From Pedobacter sp. MC2016-05 (GTDB taxonomy: Bacteria > Bacteroidota > Bacteroidia > Sphingobacteriales > Sphingobacteriaceae): DNA of 64,000 nt. The position numbers were made by a program, and so were the translations under genes. Each line of letters starts with the position of its first letter. The first letter of the stretch is position 1. Shown piece after piece: positions 48,201 through 57,214 of the stretch. Under the pieces are notes generated by a model. That model saw only the letters and a list, made by a program, of their open reading frames with translations, made no database searches and had not been told where the DNA came from. The stretch spans positions 62,001-126,000 of the forward strand of contig NZ_JAPIVT010000016.1 in NCBI RefSeq assembly GCF_026239735.1. Reading direction: 5' to 3'.

Positions 48201-48735
48201 CGCAACCATGATTGGGATAAATACCCCAGGTTCCCCAGTACATGTAATTTTTGTCATCGTCATCTTTGAAAGTTTGTCCATCGAGGGTAATCACATTAGG
48301 CACCAAAAAGTTAGGAACAATGGGCTTTCCGGGTGGCAACAGTGGCATCCACGGGCCTACTGGTGAGTTTGAAGATGCACCAAATATTTCGACCGGCTGG
48401 CAGTAATATAAATAATATTTGCCATCGGCACCCTGCATGGCATCTGGCGCCCAGTAATGATGAGTGGTTGGCCAATTCATATCTTGCATGGTCCAATTCA
48501 CAAAATCTTTTGAGCTCCATACTTGCGAAGGACCAAAACCACCTCCATTTCCATCGGTGGTGGCGTAAATGTAATACGTATCACCAAATTTTTTCACTGT
48601 CGGATCTGCGAAATAACCAGGAATAATCGGGTTGCCCTGCGATTTACTTAAATGTGCTTTTTGCGCATGAAGCATTTCACAAAGACAGCAAAACATCAAC
48701 AATAGTGAAAGCTTTAAATGGAGGTTATTTATCAT
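45202..48735 (-). CDS. Multidomain GH43 glycoside hydrolase
   Basis: The 1177-residue exported enzyme has a signal peptide ending MLHAQ. The GH43 five-blade propeller spans about 30-325, with the three acidic residues seen at D44 (ADPT), D152 (LDGQTF) and E206 (FFEAPF). Then come an F5/8 (discoidin) domain (about 335-475), two LamG-like folds (about 490-700 and 720-870), an Ig-like segment and a third concanavalin-like domain at the C-terminus. GH43 enzymes remove alpha-L-arabinofuranose, beta-xylose or exo-beta-1,3-galactose. The subfamily is not certain. The many binding modules suit a large insoluble or glycoprotein substrate. It follows the DPP-IV gene on the same strand. Confidence 0.9.
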   Translation of the reverse strand: MINNLHLKLSLLLMFCCLCEMLHAQKAHLSKSQGNPIIPGYFADPTVKKFGDTYYIYATTDGNGGGFGPSQVWSSKDFVNWTMQDMNWPTTHHYWAPDAMQGADGKYYLYYCQPVEIFGASSNSPVGPWMPLLPPGKPIVPNFLVPNVITLDGQTFKDDDDKNYMYWGTWGIYPNHGCGVGLLNDDMKSFSKLAQIPNTDAKDFFEAPFVFKRKGIYHLTYSSGYCEDGTYRVQYATSNHPMGPFKYASQNPILATNEDGTVHGPGHQSVLQQGDDFYLIYHRHNNPHNDGGYHRQVAADKIVFDEQGNILKLVPTHTGVGYLAKNVNPYPNLALAKATTASSFYDDDFKADYAVDDNNGTLWKAKNNIGSAWLQVDLGQIQAIKSVHTQFEYATWYYQYKIEYSTDGKLWKLYADRSKNTQHGSPMVDFGNVKAKYLRTTILRTEYPGLNKAIWNIKVYSNDAYKPVMNTKIKPWESLQRFESKGLVVNLDLDSLRIGAIVNQVPNKGKLGGVFSPIDANKPVTSIIDGKKVLVFSGDERLLSTHVAPSSLLGNSSYSVSMWVLNPDIEKEETIVSWTAKSGDNLTHVAVGYGNHKNAGAASHLGWADLGYKQLPKANQWHHIVMVFDGTMERIYVDGKLDRAERRMLFIKNLSRFVIGGNSDGSAGFTGALASLKIYDIPLDEETIKSAFAEGIKNNTLAYADAKNLEYGKLKSWANNGAALGEFKINGKVEDVNGKIAVILANDGEVLLDERLQKNLNFSKPFTAIFSIQPTLGAQTRLFFGKNLQTVKIDGNGKWQQVICAYRQGKLNIYINGKQMNHVLVPHQQAEPNLLMQNAGETTIKYTAISNISIYNYGLSEKACLDEFDFWKRNTITSQLKAFFTTKPLALTPEMIYMVADKPELPGTNLEYLFSRVDQQLKAKWSKSAAYIDFFAKQESEYSYQVKVKDNFGNVTLACVPVLAKTDTSLFLIRKQSGSSYSISNPTHNLSGTSWDGFLGTVDTLVQQSGVLKMISHNTFWDGSDSTGPFAYFKVKGDFTAEVKLSDMLGLNQKKAYGANEAGIMIKDMQNGKRIIQNGIMPGWGIGNIVTDLNSRGRKQTNNLSGWGFYQYLQLQRIGNTFFLRGSAEGKDWKNLPGSPVQRADFQDAVQVGVYHATYGDISGYAAFSDFKIIQRK

Positions 48736-48884
48736 AAATTTTGCTATTTCTAATTTTGATCCTGTAATGCTCAGGATTTCCTGTTGCGAGATGCCGCTTA
48801 CTTATCAATTGAAGCAAACTGATTCAAAAAAAACAATGCCTCTGTGCGGAAATTCCGTTTCAATAACGAATACGTTAGAGTAAT

Positions 48885-51176
48885 TTACTTTACCTGAGTA
48901 ACCGAGTTGACGTTTGGAGGCTCGGCATTTAAGAGATGTTTAACAAAAAAATCTCTTTTTCGGCGGCGGCCATAAATGCCTCCATCGCTATGTCCCATCC
49001 CTGGAATACTCAGAATATCAAAATCTTTATTGGCTTTAATCAGTGCATCGGCCAGGCGATAGGTAGATTCTGGTGGAACGTTTTCATCGGCCTCACCAAC
49101 AATTAAAAATAAATTCCCCTGCAGTTTGGCTGCGTTGGTAATGTTGGATTGTTCTCCATAGTGTGGTCCAACGGGATATCCCATCCATTGCTCATTCCAC
49201 CATTGTTTATCAATTCGATTATCATGGCATCCACATGCAGAAACTGCAGCTTTATAAAATTCGGGGTGAAAGAGCAACGCTCCTGTAGAATTTTGCCCAC
49301 CAGCTGAAGTTCCATAGATCCCAACCTTATCAAGGTCGGCATTCTGATATTTTGCGGCCATTGCTTTCATCCACAAAATACGATCAGCAAAACCAGCGTC
49401 GGCCAGATTTTGCCAGCAAACATCATGAAAGGCTTTTGATCGGTTGGCTGTGCCCATGCCATCCATTTGTACTACAATAAAACCCAATTCTGCCATACTT
49501 TGCATTTCGCTAAATGGCAGGAAGTTTTTCGGCACAAAACTATCCTGCGGACCGGCATAAATATATTCGATAACCGGGTAGGATTTACTGGAATCGATCT
49601 TGGATGGCAGACATACCAGCCCCCATATGTCCGTTTTTCCATCTCTGCCCTTCGCCACAAAAACCTCCGGCAATTTCACACCAGTGTTTAAGAAAACCTG
49701 AACATCTCCGTGTTCAATTTCCTGCAACGCCTTGGTACTAGCCGTTAATTTCAATTTTGTTATCGGCGCAACATTAACCTGCGAATAAGTATCAAGATAA
49801 TACTTCCTGTCGGGTGAGAAAGTTAACGCATGATTTCCAATTTCCGGGGTTAAATTGATTAGTCCTTTCCCATCAAAACCAATCCGGTAGTAGTGGATAA
49901 AGTATGGATCTTCACCAGGATTCATTCCGCTCGCTTTGAACCATACCTGTCGTTTCACCACATCAACGCTATCAATATCACGTACAACATAGTTTCCCCT
50001 GGTAATTAATTGTTGTTTTTTGGTGATTTCATTTACCAAATACAGGTGTTGCCAACCATCCTGCTCACTGCTCCAAAGTATTTCATTTGTTTTTGGCAGA
50101 TAACGGGTGTAAATCCTGCTTTCATAAATAAATGTTTTTGTTTTTTCATCAATAACATTTCTGATTTTACCTGTTTGCACATCAACCTCAATCACCCGAA
50201 ACCGCTGATGGCCACGATCTGCTTTTTCGTAAGTATAATATCGGCTACTGTTATTTCGCCAGTGCAAAGGCTGCGGACCAAAAAAATCAGTGGGTTCCAC
50301 ATCAACTTTTATAACTGTTTTAGTGGCTACATTAAAAATATAAGGCTGATAAGTGGTAAAATCATCGCCTGGCTGTGCATATTCACGAGATTTTAATTCT
50401 CCTCTTGTTGTTCCTGGCACCGAACTCAACACGTAGTAAACTTTTTTGGTTTCCTTTGGATCAATTTTATAAGCGATAATATTTTTCCCGTCAGGCGACC
50501 ACTCAAAGTTACCGTAAGGCTTTTCAACCGAGCCATCGGTACTTAATGTGGTTTCCACCTTCGAATCCAGGTTTTTAACCACGATGTTTCCACCAACAAT
50601 CTGAATTTCATTCTTACCATCAGGAGATTTACTGATAGACCGGTTCCACTCCCAGCGTGAGCGTTTTTGCTGCAATGGCCGCTTAGCATTATATTTAAAA
50701 GTAGCGGTATCAGTAGCATTGATGAGGCCATAATCATTTAAATTCACCCCATACCATTTGTTCGAAACTTTAACTTTAATATTGTTTTGGTCTATAAAAT
50801 ATAAATCACTAAGCTGCAAACGGGCAGAACTTTGCTTTTTACCCGTGGTTTTCTCAATGCTTTCAGCAAGCTTTACAGCATCAAAAGCAGGCTTTCTCTG
50901 ACCGGAAAGAAGGTCTACGTAAATATATTCCCAGTTTTTGTTTGGAAGATTTTTCTTATACCAGAAAGCTGACCCATCTTTTTTCCAGAAAGGGATAATT
51001 TCATTATTAGTGGGAATGTTGCGTAAAGTGCTATCTAAGTCACTGGCTTTTTTATAGGCATTTACAACCTGCAACTGATTAGGTGCATAAGGCACTTTTT
51101 GTGCATTTACTACAGAAAAGGATACAGATAAAAAGGTAAGGGCAATTGCCTTTTGAAACAGGGAATTAGTTTTCAT
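48885..51176 (-). CDS. Dipeptidyl-peptidase-IV-type S9 serine peptidase
   Basis: The 763-residue exported enzyme has a signal ending SVVNAQ, an N-terminal beta-propeller (DPPIV_N) and a C-terminal alpha/beta hydrolase. The catalytic triad is S624 (GTSAGG), D697 (GEADENV) and H729 (GMGHSDG). S9B enzymes clip X-Pro or X-Ala dipeptides from peptide N-termini in the periplasm or at the surface. The dipeptides formed would be substrates for the POT transporter and X-Pro aminopeptidases nearby. It lies between the APC permease and GH43 genes on one strand. Confidence 0.92.
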   Translation of the reverse strand: MKTNSLFQKAIALTFLSVSFSVVNAQKVPYAPNQLQVVNAYKKASDLDSTLRNIPTNNEIIPFWKKDGSAFWYKKNLPNKNWEYIYVDLLSGQRKPAFDAVKLAESIEKTTGKKQSSARLQLSDLYFIDQNNIKVKVSNKWYGVNLNDYGLINATDTATFKYNAKRPLQQKRSRWEWNRSISKSPDGKNEIQIVGGNIVVKNLDSKVETTLSTDGSVEKPYGNFEWSPDGKNIIAYKIDPKETKKVYYVLSSVPGTTRGELKSREYAQPGDDFTTYQPYIFNVATKTVIKVDVEPTDFFGPQPLHWRNNSSRYYTYEKADRGHQRFRVIEVDVQTGKIRNVIDEKTKTFIYESRIYTRYLPKTNEILWSSEQDGWQHLYLVNEITKKQQLITRGNYVVRDIDSVDVVKRQVWFKASGMNPGEDPYFIHYYRIGFDGKGLINLTPEIGNHALTFSPDRKYYLDTYSQVNVAPITKLKLTASTKALQEIEHGDVQVFLNTGVKLPEVFVAKGRDGKTDIWGLVCLPSKIDSSKSYPVIEYIYAGPQDSFVPKNFLPFSEMQSMAELGFIVVQMDGMGTANRSKAFHDVCWQNLADAGFADRILWMKAMAAKYQNADLDKVGIYGTSAGGQNSTGALLFHPEFYKAAVSACGCHDNRIDKQWWNEQWMGYPVGPHYGEQSNITNAAKLQGNLFLIVGEADENVPPESTYRLADALIKANKDFDILSIPGMGHSDGGIYGRRRKRDFFVKHLLNAEPPNVNSVTQVK

Positions 51177-51290
51177 TACAGCTATATTAAGTTGTAAATA
51201 TAACAGATACGCTAAAGCGATTACCTTTAGATATTGATATATAACATGAATATTTTAACCAACCTGTTCTAATCATTACCATCAAAAAAT

Positions 51291-52700
51291 TTATCGCTGC
51301 ACGTTGATGCGTTTGATTAAATAATATACCGGAATTCCAACCAGTGTAATAATCAATCCTGGCCAGGTGAATTTTGGCTTGAAAATAATCAGCAGAATGC
51401 AAAAAGCAAGTCCCATTAAAATATAAATAACTGGCAATACCGGATAGCCAAAAGCCTTGTATGGGCGGGCAGCATTGGGGCGTTTTCTGCGCAGTATAAA
51501 AATTCCAAAGATGGTTAACATATAAAAGCCAACCACAACAAAAGATATCATATCGAGCAGATCGCCATATTTGCCGCTAAGACACCATAAACAGGCAAAA
51601 ACACATTGAATCCAAAGTCCAAAACCTGGCACTGCATTTTTATTTAACTCCGCAACTTTTTTAAAAAACAAACCGTCTTTCCCCATTGAGTAATAAACCC
51701 GGGCTCCGGCCATAATCAAGCCATTGTTGCAACCGAACGTTGAAACCATAATCATTACAGCGATAGTAATGGTACCGGCGGTGCCGAAAATATGGTTTGC
51801 GGCAGATACTGCTACCCGATCTTTGTCGGCGTAGGCAATATCATGCAAAGTTAAAACTCCGGTATACATCATATTAGTCAATACATAAAGTTCTGTAACA
51901 ATGATGGTTCCAAGGACTAAGCTCAATCCGATGTTACGGGCAGGGTTTTTAATTTCTCCTGCAATAAAAGTTACATTGTGCCATGAATCGCTACTAAATA
52001 TAGAGCCCACCATCGCAGCTGCAATTGCACCAAAAGCTGCAAGTGTGGTGTATGAGCTAATGTTTCCATCGGCAAATAATGCACCTAAAGTCCACAAATT
52101 ATCCCAGTTTTGTTTCCAAATTGTTTTATCAAGGAAAAATAACCCAAAAACGATCAAACCAAATAAACTGAGCAGTTTGGCCACTGTAAAAGTAGTTTGA
52201 ATGGCTTTACCTGCACTAACCCCCCTGCTGTTGATGTAGGTGAGCAACACGATAATTCCAATGGCAAGTAGCTGAGCCGGGGAAATAGTAATGAATCCTA
52301 AATCTAACGCAACTAAATCTTCGCTCAGTGCGGGAATTAAATAAGCAGTAAATTTGGCAAAGGCAACCCCCACTGCGGCAATTGTTGCCGTTTGGATGAC
52401 AGTAAAAAAACTCCATCCATACAAAAAGCTAACCAAAGGATTATATGCCTCTTTTAGATAGATATACTGACCGCCGGCTTTTGGAAACATAGAACTAAGC
52501 TCGCCATAACTTAAAGCAGCAGTTAAAGTCATAAAACCCGTAATCAGCCAAACCACTAACAACCAACCAGAACTGCCTACATTTCGGGTAATATCTGCAC
52601 TTACAATAAAAATCCCCGATCCAATCATGCTCCCTGCAACAAGCATTGTCGCATCCATTAATGTTAACGTGGGCTTAAATTCCGTGGCTTCTTCTTTCAT
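51291..52700 (-). CDS. APC-family amino acid permease
   Basis: From the ATG at 52698-52700 (MKEEATEFKP) the protein has 469 residues and about twelve transmembrane helices. The family signature is visible in helix 1 (MLVAGSMIGSGIFIVSADI), with the unwound GSGIF core that binds the amino acid backbone, and in LSYGELSSMFPKAGGQYIYLKEAY. It resembles the LAT/serine-threonine exchanger-like branch. Because it lies 45 bases after the DUF885 peptidase and near the hydroxyproline operon, proline or hydroxyproline is a plausible cargo, which is inference from position only. Confidence 0.9.
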   Translation of the reverse strand: MKEEATEFKPTLTLMDATMLVAGSMIGSGIFIVSADITRNVGSSGWLLVVWLITGFMTLTAALSYGELSSMFPKAGGQYIYLKEAYNPLVSFLYGWSFFTVIQTATIAAVGVAFAKFTAYLIPALSEDLVALDLGFITISPAQLLAIGIIVLLTYINSRGVSAGKAIQTTFTVAKLLSLFGLIVFGLFFLDKTIWKQNWDNLWTLGALFADGNISSYTTLAAFGAIAAAMVGSIFSSDSWHNVTFIAGEIKNPARNIGLSLVLGTIIVTELYVLTNMMYTGVLTLHDIAYADKDRVAVSAANHIFGTAGTITIAVMIMVSTFGCNNGLIMAGARVYYSMGKDGLFFKKVAELNKNAVPGFGLWIQCVFACLWCLSGKYGDLLDMISFVVVGFYMLTIFGIFILRRKRPNAARPYKAFGYPVLPVIYILMGLAFCILLIIFKPKFTWPGLIITLVGIPVYYLIKRINVQR

Positions 52701-52745
52701 CAGTTGTTGGTTTAGGTTACAGTTTAGCAATTAAGGTATGTTCAT

Positions 52746-54527
52746 TTAACGCAGCGTTTCATAAAATTTCCAGCTGGTGGTGAAATCCCTGGTAATGGTC
52801 TGGTTAGTTAAAGTGGCCCGGATTAATTCAACAGGAATCAGGTTTTGTTTAATAATTTGATCATGAAAATCTTTAAAAGTCATCTTACCACTATCAACCA
52901 GTTGTGCTTTTAAAGCATAAAGCTGTAGTCCTCCGGTTAAATAGGCTACCTGGTATAGCGGACTATAATCTCCTTTGAAAGATCGCCTTACTTCGCCTTC
53001 AGCATTTGCCCGTTCATGCCCAACCCGATCAACTAAAAAGTCAACACATTTTTGTGGGTTCCATTTCCCAAGGTGAAAATTGAGCGAGAAGAGAATCCTG
53101 GCGCATCGGTGCATTCTCCAAAACAACATGCCCATCTTCTCTTCAGGTGTTTTGGCAAAACCTTTTTCATAAAGCAGAAGTTCCCAATATAATGGCCAAC
53201 CTTCTACACTAAATGGCGTTTTAAAAATGTTACGGTAACTTTTGTACCGGCTATTAATGTAATATTGATAGTGGTGGCCAGGCAGTAACTCATGCTGTAC
53301 CGTTCCCCGGGAAAAGTAAGGATTATTACCCCGCATGCTCATAAGCTTATCTTCCTCCTGCATATTGCTTGTAGGGTAACTGATGCTGATTTCTCTGCCA
53401 CCGGTAAAAAATGGATTAACCAGTTGCCTTTCTTCCGACATCATTACCATGCCCCAGGTTTCTTCTGCCAGGGGTGGAATATCAATTAAGTTATTGGCTT
53501 TGATGAAACGAAGCGCATCATCCTGTAGTTTCACTATTAATTCTGCCTGCCTACCCAATGGCACGTAACTGTTCTTGATTTTCTCTTGTGCAGCTTTCCA
53601 GTTTTTTCCAAATCCCATTTCTGCTGATGCTTTTAAAAGCTCCTGATCGCAGTATGCGAATTCTTCTTCAGCCAGCTGGATAAGTTGTTCAGGCGTGTAA
53701 GGGATAAACTCTTCCTTAAGTTGCCTGATTAATTCTGCTCTTCCAATTGGATCGCCTTTGATGTTAAGCTTATCAACTTTAACATTTGCATTGGAGTCTA
53801 TTTTTGAGGTAAACAGATTTTGATAACTTGTTAGCAACGAGTCAGCTCGTTGATAGGGTTTTGGAACCCACCAGCTAAAACCAGGTTCGTAACCATTGTA
53901 AAACTGATAGAAACTGGCTAATCTGGCTTTTAATCCTGAGCTCACCATGGCTGCAGTTTTAAGCTGACCGGCATTTACAATTCCATTCTTTTTGAGTGAT
54001 ATTGTTGCCGTATCAATTTGTTTGCAAAGTACATTAATTTGTGATGCGAGTAGCGATCCTTCCTGATAGATCCCCCGCTTTCTTCCTTTCTCCAGGCCAT
54101 ATATCACATCAGCAAAGGGAAAATACTTTTGTATAGTTTTATATTCTTCTTCCTCCTCGTTAAGCTTGAAAATAGAACTTTCAATTTCCTTCTTTAATAA
54201 AATGTAATCTACCTTTCCATAAATGCTATATGAATCAAACTTAGCTAACACAAGTTTTGCTAAATACTCTTTATTAACTTCGAGCAAACGCTTGCGTTGG
54301 TCAGGGCTGTTATAAGTTTTGCTCGGCCTGGCATAATAGCCACTCTGGGCATAAGGAAAATAGTAATCATTTAATGCATTGATATCTTGTTGATAACCAA
54401 TTATTAGCGTACCCATTTCACTGGTTTGCTCAAACATTTCTGGTGTTACAGTCTGGGATTTGGCATCAACAAAAAAGGAGCATAAACAGATCAGAAAAAA
54501 GATTAATTTTTGGGTTACGCTGAACAT
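52746..54527 (-). CDS. DUF885 family exported metallopeptidase-like protein
   Basis: From the ATG at 54525-54527 the protein has 593 residues with a signal peptide (LIFFLICLCSFFVDAKSQ). The DUF885 family is a group of helical metallopeptidase-like proteins; the zinc motif is HELLPGHHYQY (HExxxxH type, as found in this family), preceded by YFSRGTVQ. C-terminal features MTFKDFHDQIIKQNLIPVELIRATL are typical. It is probably periplasmic and degrades oligopeptides. The frame is open further upstream to 54584, but that would bury the signal peptide. It follows the AraC gene by 85 bases. Confidence 0.85.
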   Translation of the reverse strand: MFSVTQKLIFFLICLCSFFVDAKSQTVTPEMFEQTSEMGTLIIGYQQDINALNDYYFPYAQSGYYARPSKTYNSPDQRKRLLEVNKEYLAKLVLAKFDSYSIYGKVDYILLKKEIESSIFKLNEEEEEYKTIQKYFPFADVIYGLEKGRKRGIYQEGSLLASQINVLCKQIDTATISLKKNGIVNAGQLKTAAMVSSGLKARLASFYQFYNGYEPGFSWWVPKPYQRADSLLTSYQNLFTSKIDSNANVKVDKLNIKGDPIGRAELIRQLKEEFIPYTPEQLIQLAEEEFAYCDQELLKASAEMGFGKNWKAAQEKIKNSYVPLGRQAELIVKLQDDALRFIKANNLIDIPPLAEETWGMVMMSEERQLVNPFFTGGREISISYPTSNMQEEDKLMSMRGNNPYFSRGTVQHELLPGHHYQYYINSRYKSYRNIFKTPFSVEGWPLYWELLLYEKGFAKTPEEKMGMLFWRMHRCARILFSLNFHLGKWNPQKCVDFLVDRVGHERANAEGEVRRSFKGDYSPLYQVAYLTGGLQLYALKAQLVDSGKMTFKDFHDQIIKQNLIPVELIRATLTNQTITRDFTTSWKFYETLR

Positions 54528-54612
54528 AATTATTAAAAAAAAGATATAGCAAATGCCTCCATCAAAAAAAGATAGCCATAGCATTCAATAAAAAATTGAC
54601 GTTTATTTTGTT

Positions 54613-55512
54613 TTAAGCACTAACGTAAGTAACTCTGCTCACGCTGTTGTATGTATCAATGTAAGCCCTTGGAGACTGGCCGATTATGCTCTTAAATACC
54701 CTGTTAAAGTTGGTAATACTATTAAAACCAGCTTTGTACGCCACACCAGAAATACAATCTGCTTTCTGACCAGAAAGAAGACTTTTACACGCGTCATTAA
54801 TCCTTACTTCGTTGAGGAACGATACAAAAGTATGACCTGTGTGTTTTTTGAAATACCTGCAAAATGCCTGTGGAGTCATAAAAGCTGCATTTGCCACATC
54901 TTCCAGGCTGATTTGATTATTGTAATTTTCAGTAATAAAATTGATGATTTTACTTAACCTCATCCCTTCGTTTTCAGAAACATTTGAAGAGTAAAGATCC
55001 GAACACAGTGGTTCTATATTTTCTCCCAGATCCTGAAGGCCTGTAATCAGATTTAGAAAAGCAAAGAGTGTATCAGAACCTGAAGCGTGATGTACATCGA
55101 ACATCTTTTGTGATATTTTTTTGGTGTAACCGGCAGAAATTTTAAACCCATGCTTATTTTTGGATAGATAAGCGCTGGCCAGTTTCATTTCAGGAAGATC
55201 AAATAAAGAGGCTAGAATCCCGGTAGGATTAAAATAAACAGAACAGGCAGCGACTGATATATCCTGGTTGGTAAAATATTCAGGGTTACTTTTGAAGAGA
55301 TGGGGCAACTTTGCGCCGATTACAAACACATCTCCCGGCATAAAAGTATGCATATCATTGCCGGCAATTAGGGTTCCCTCTCCTTTTTCGATGAAAGTGA
55401 TTTGCCATTCATCATGCCTGTGAAGATATTGATAAAAATGAGGTATGCAAATGTGCTCCGAAATCACACTCTTGTCATCAGGGACAAGCATAGTAAATGG
55501 TAATACTTTCAT
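54613..55512 (-). CDS. AraC-family transcriptional regulator
   Basis: The 299-residue regulator has an N-terminal cupin sensor domain (CIPHFYQYLHRHDEWQITFIEKGEG ... MPGDVFVIGAKLPHLF) and a C-terminal double helix-turn-helix at about 200-295 (SLEDVANAAFMTPQAFCRYFKKHTG; GVAYKAGFNSITNFNRVFKSIIGQSPRAY). This layout is that of sugar- or metabolite-responsive AraC activators. It is the only transcription regulator recognised in the window and lies between the hydroxyproline operon and the peptidase/permease genes, so it is the obvious candidate to control one or both; the ligand may be hydroxyproline or a breakdown product. Confidence 0.92.
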   Translation of the reverse strand: MKVLPFTMLVPDDKSVISEHICIPHFYQYLHRHDEWQITFIEKGEGTLIAGNDMHTFMPGDVFVIGAKLPHLFKSNPEYFTNQDISVAACSVYFNPTGILASLFDLPEMKLASAYLSKNKHGFKISAGYTKKISQKMFDVHHASGSDTLFAFLNLITGLQDLGENIEPLCSDLYSSNVSENEGMRLSKIINFITENYNNQISLEDVANAAFMTPQAFCRYFKKHTGHTFVSFLNEVRINDACKSLLSGQKADCISGVAYKAGFNSITNFNRVFKSIIGQSPRAYIDTYNSVSRVTYVSA

Positions 55513-55938
55513 TTGTTTAGTTGGTTGGTTGACAATATGAATATAAGGATATTAACTTAAAAAACCGAGTAAAATCTAAATACGGTTAAAATCCTGCTAC
55601 TATTCGCTAATATTCTACAAAACGCAAAAAAAATGTAGTTTTTTTGATTTAGGTTTAACTTGAAAAGATCAAAATAAAGATGCCGTTTTAGTTTAGAGTC
55701 ATTACTTTAACAATAATGTTTAACGGAACCTTTAATCGTTTACTGCCAGAATTGATATCTTATCTTCTGCAGAAGGGATTTTTTAGCAATAAAAAACCTC
55801 AATCGAATGTTTTTTAATCGAGTGAGGTTGATTTGATAGTCTTCAAAGGATGGTTCGTCGTAATTACGACCGGCATAAAACGGGTTGAAATTGATTTTAT
55901 GCGATAGATTGGGTACTTAAATTATGGTTTAGCAAGTA
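55513..55938 (-). other. Gap between the AraC gene and the hydroxyproline operon
   Basis: This 426-base stretch contains no gene. It holds the operon's terminator (55789-55829), a perfect 14-base palindrome GTCGTAATTACGAC (55857-55870), and must hold the AraC promoter in its lower-coordinate half. The near-start region has a TTGGTTGGTTG repeat around 55520-55531. No clean -7 element is visible. Confidence 0.5.
55789..55829 (-). terminator. Terminator of the hydroxyproline operon
   Basis: On the minus strand AACCTCACTCGA pairs with TCGATTGAGGTT (one mismatch) around an 11-base loop and runs into six T. It lies about 110 bases after the last gene of the operon. Confidence 0.75.
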
Positions 55939-57183
55939 TTAACTGCGTTCAGCGACAAAAGCCTTGATGTCCATTTCAGGTTTTTCCTCAGCAATAATCT
56001 GGCTCACCAATAAACCTGTTGCCGGACCTAAGCTCAAACCCATCATCCCGTGGCCAGTTGCGATAATCAAATTCTTCCTTTTAACACTGCGACTAATATA
56101 AGGTAAGCCATCGGGCGATGAAGGCCGGAAGCCATACCAGATATCCTTTTCATCAGGAACCGCAGGGTTTAAATCAGGAAAATATTTGGGAATAGATTCG
56201 ACAATCCCCTTTACTCGCTGCATATTTATTCTGGTATTAATTTTATCGAGTTCCATCGTTCCGCCATAACGGATGCTTCCGTTCATCGGCGTAATTGCTA
56301 CTCTGGCCTCGCACAATAAGGCAGGAATGGTCAGGCGGTTTTGAGGTTCCTTTTCCATAAATGAATAACCCTTGCCGGGCATTAAGGACACTTTTAAATC
56401 GGCCATTCTAGCTACTGCAGGCGACCACGAACCTGTGGCAAGCACGAATTGATCTGCTTCCCAAAAGGTTTCTCCTGAAAATACTTTTGTGATCTGATCT
56501 CCATTGCATTCGATCTTGTCTACTTCCTTGCCACGAATAATATCTACACCATTTTTATTAAGATAATCCAGCAACGCGTTCATCAATTTGGCGGGATATA
56601 AATGTGCATCGCAACGGTAATGCACAGCACCCAAAACGTCTAAATTTAGATCGGGTTGTAATATTTTACATTCCTGTGCCGATAAAACGCCCATATCCAA
56701 ACCCAGTGTTTTTGCCTTTTCGGCCAAATGGGCTTCCTCCTCGCCTGCTTTCTCTGTTTTGTAAAAAGCAAGAATTCCTTTATTGGTTAGCTCGAAACTA
56801 AAATCAGACGCTTTAGCTAAATCTTCATATAACTTTTTGCTGAGTAAAGATAAATCACGCAGCGGTTCTGCAGATTTAGCAAGATGCTTTTCATTGGCAT
56901 GTTTCATAAAGGTTAAACCCCAGCCAATAAGGCTTGCATTTAATGAGGGACGAACATAAAAAGGGCTTTTACTGTTAAACATCCACCGTATTCCCTGGCT
57001 AATCATGCCCGGAGCAGCCAGGGGAACAAAATGACTTGGCACAATCATCCCGGCATTGCCGAAAGAACAATTATCTGTAATATCACCCTTATCAATAACC
57101 GTTACCTGAAAACCTTTTTTTTGAAGATAATATGCTGAGCTTAGTCCAACGATTCCTCCACCTATTATTAATACTTTCGACAT
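55939..57183 (-). CDS. FAD-dependent D-amino acid oxidoreductase (D-hydroxyproline dehydrogenase candidate)
   Basis: The 414-residue flavoprotein belongs to the DAO/DadA family. It has the N-terminal Rossmann motif GGGIVGLSSAYYL (8-20), NAGMIVPSHFVPLAAPGM typical of DadA, and C-terminal WYGFRPSSPDGLPYI ... GHGMMGLSLGPATG closing the FAD site. In the hydroxyproline pathway it oxidises cis-4-hydroxy-D-proline to 1-pyrroline-4-hydroxy-2-carboxylate, giving electrons to the respiratory chain. It is the last gene of the four-gene operon, 31 bases after the epimerase. General D-amino acid dehydrogenase activity is the alternative; the operon makes the hydroxyproline role much more likely. Confidence 0.88.
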   Translation of the reverse strand: MSKVLIIGGGIVGLSSAYYLQKKGFQVTVIDKGDITDNCSFGNAGMIVPSHFVPLAAPGMISQGIRWMFNSKSPFYVRPSLNASLIGWGLTFMKHANEKHLAKSAEPLRDLSLLSKKLYEDLAKASDFSFELTNKGILAFYKTEKAGEEEAHLAEKAKTLGLDMGVLSAQECKILQPDLNLDVLGAVHYRCDAHLYPAKLMNALLDYLNKNGVDIIRGKEVDKIECNGDQITKVFSGETFWEADQFVLATGSWSPAVARMADLKVSLMPGKGYSFMEKEPQNRLTIPALLCEARVAITPMNGSIRYGGTMELDKINTRINMQRVKGIVESIPKYFPDLNPAVPDEKDIWYGFRPSSPDGLPYISRSVKRKNLIIATGHGMMGLSLGPATGLLVSQIIAEEKPEMDIKAFVAERS

Positions 57184-57214
57184 TATTTTTCGTTTTAAAC
57201 TAAAAAGCCCCTGA

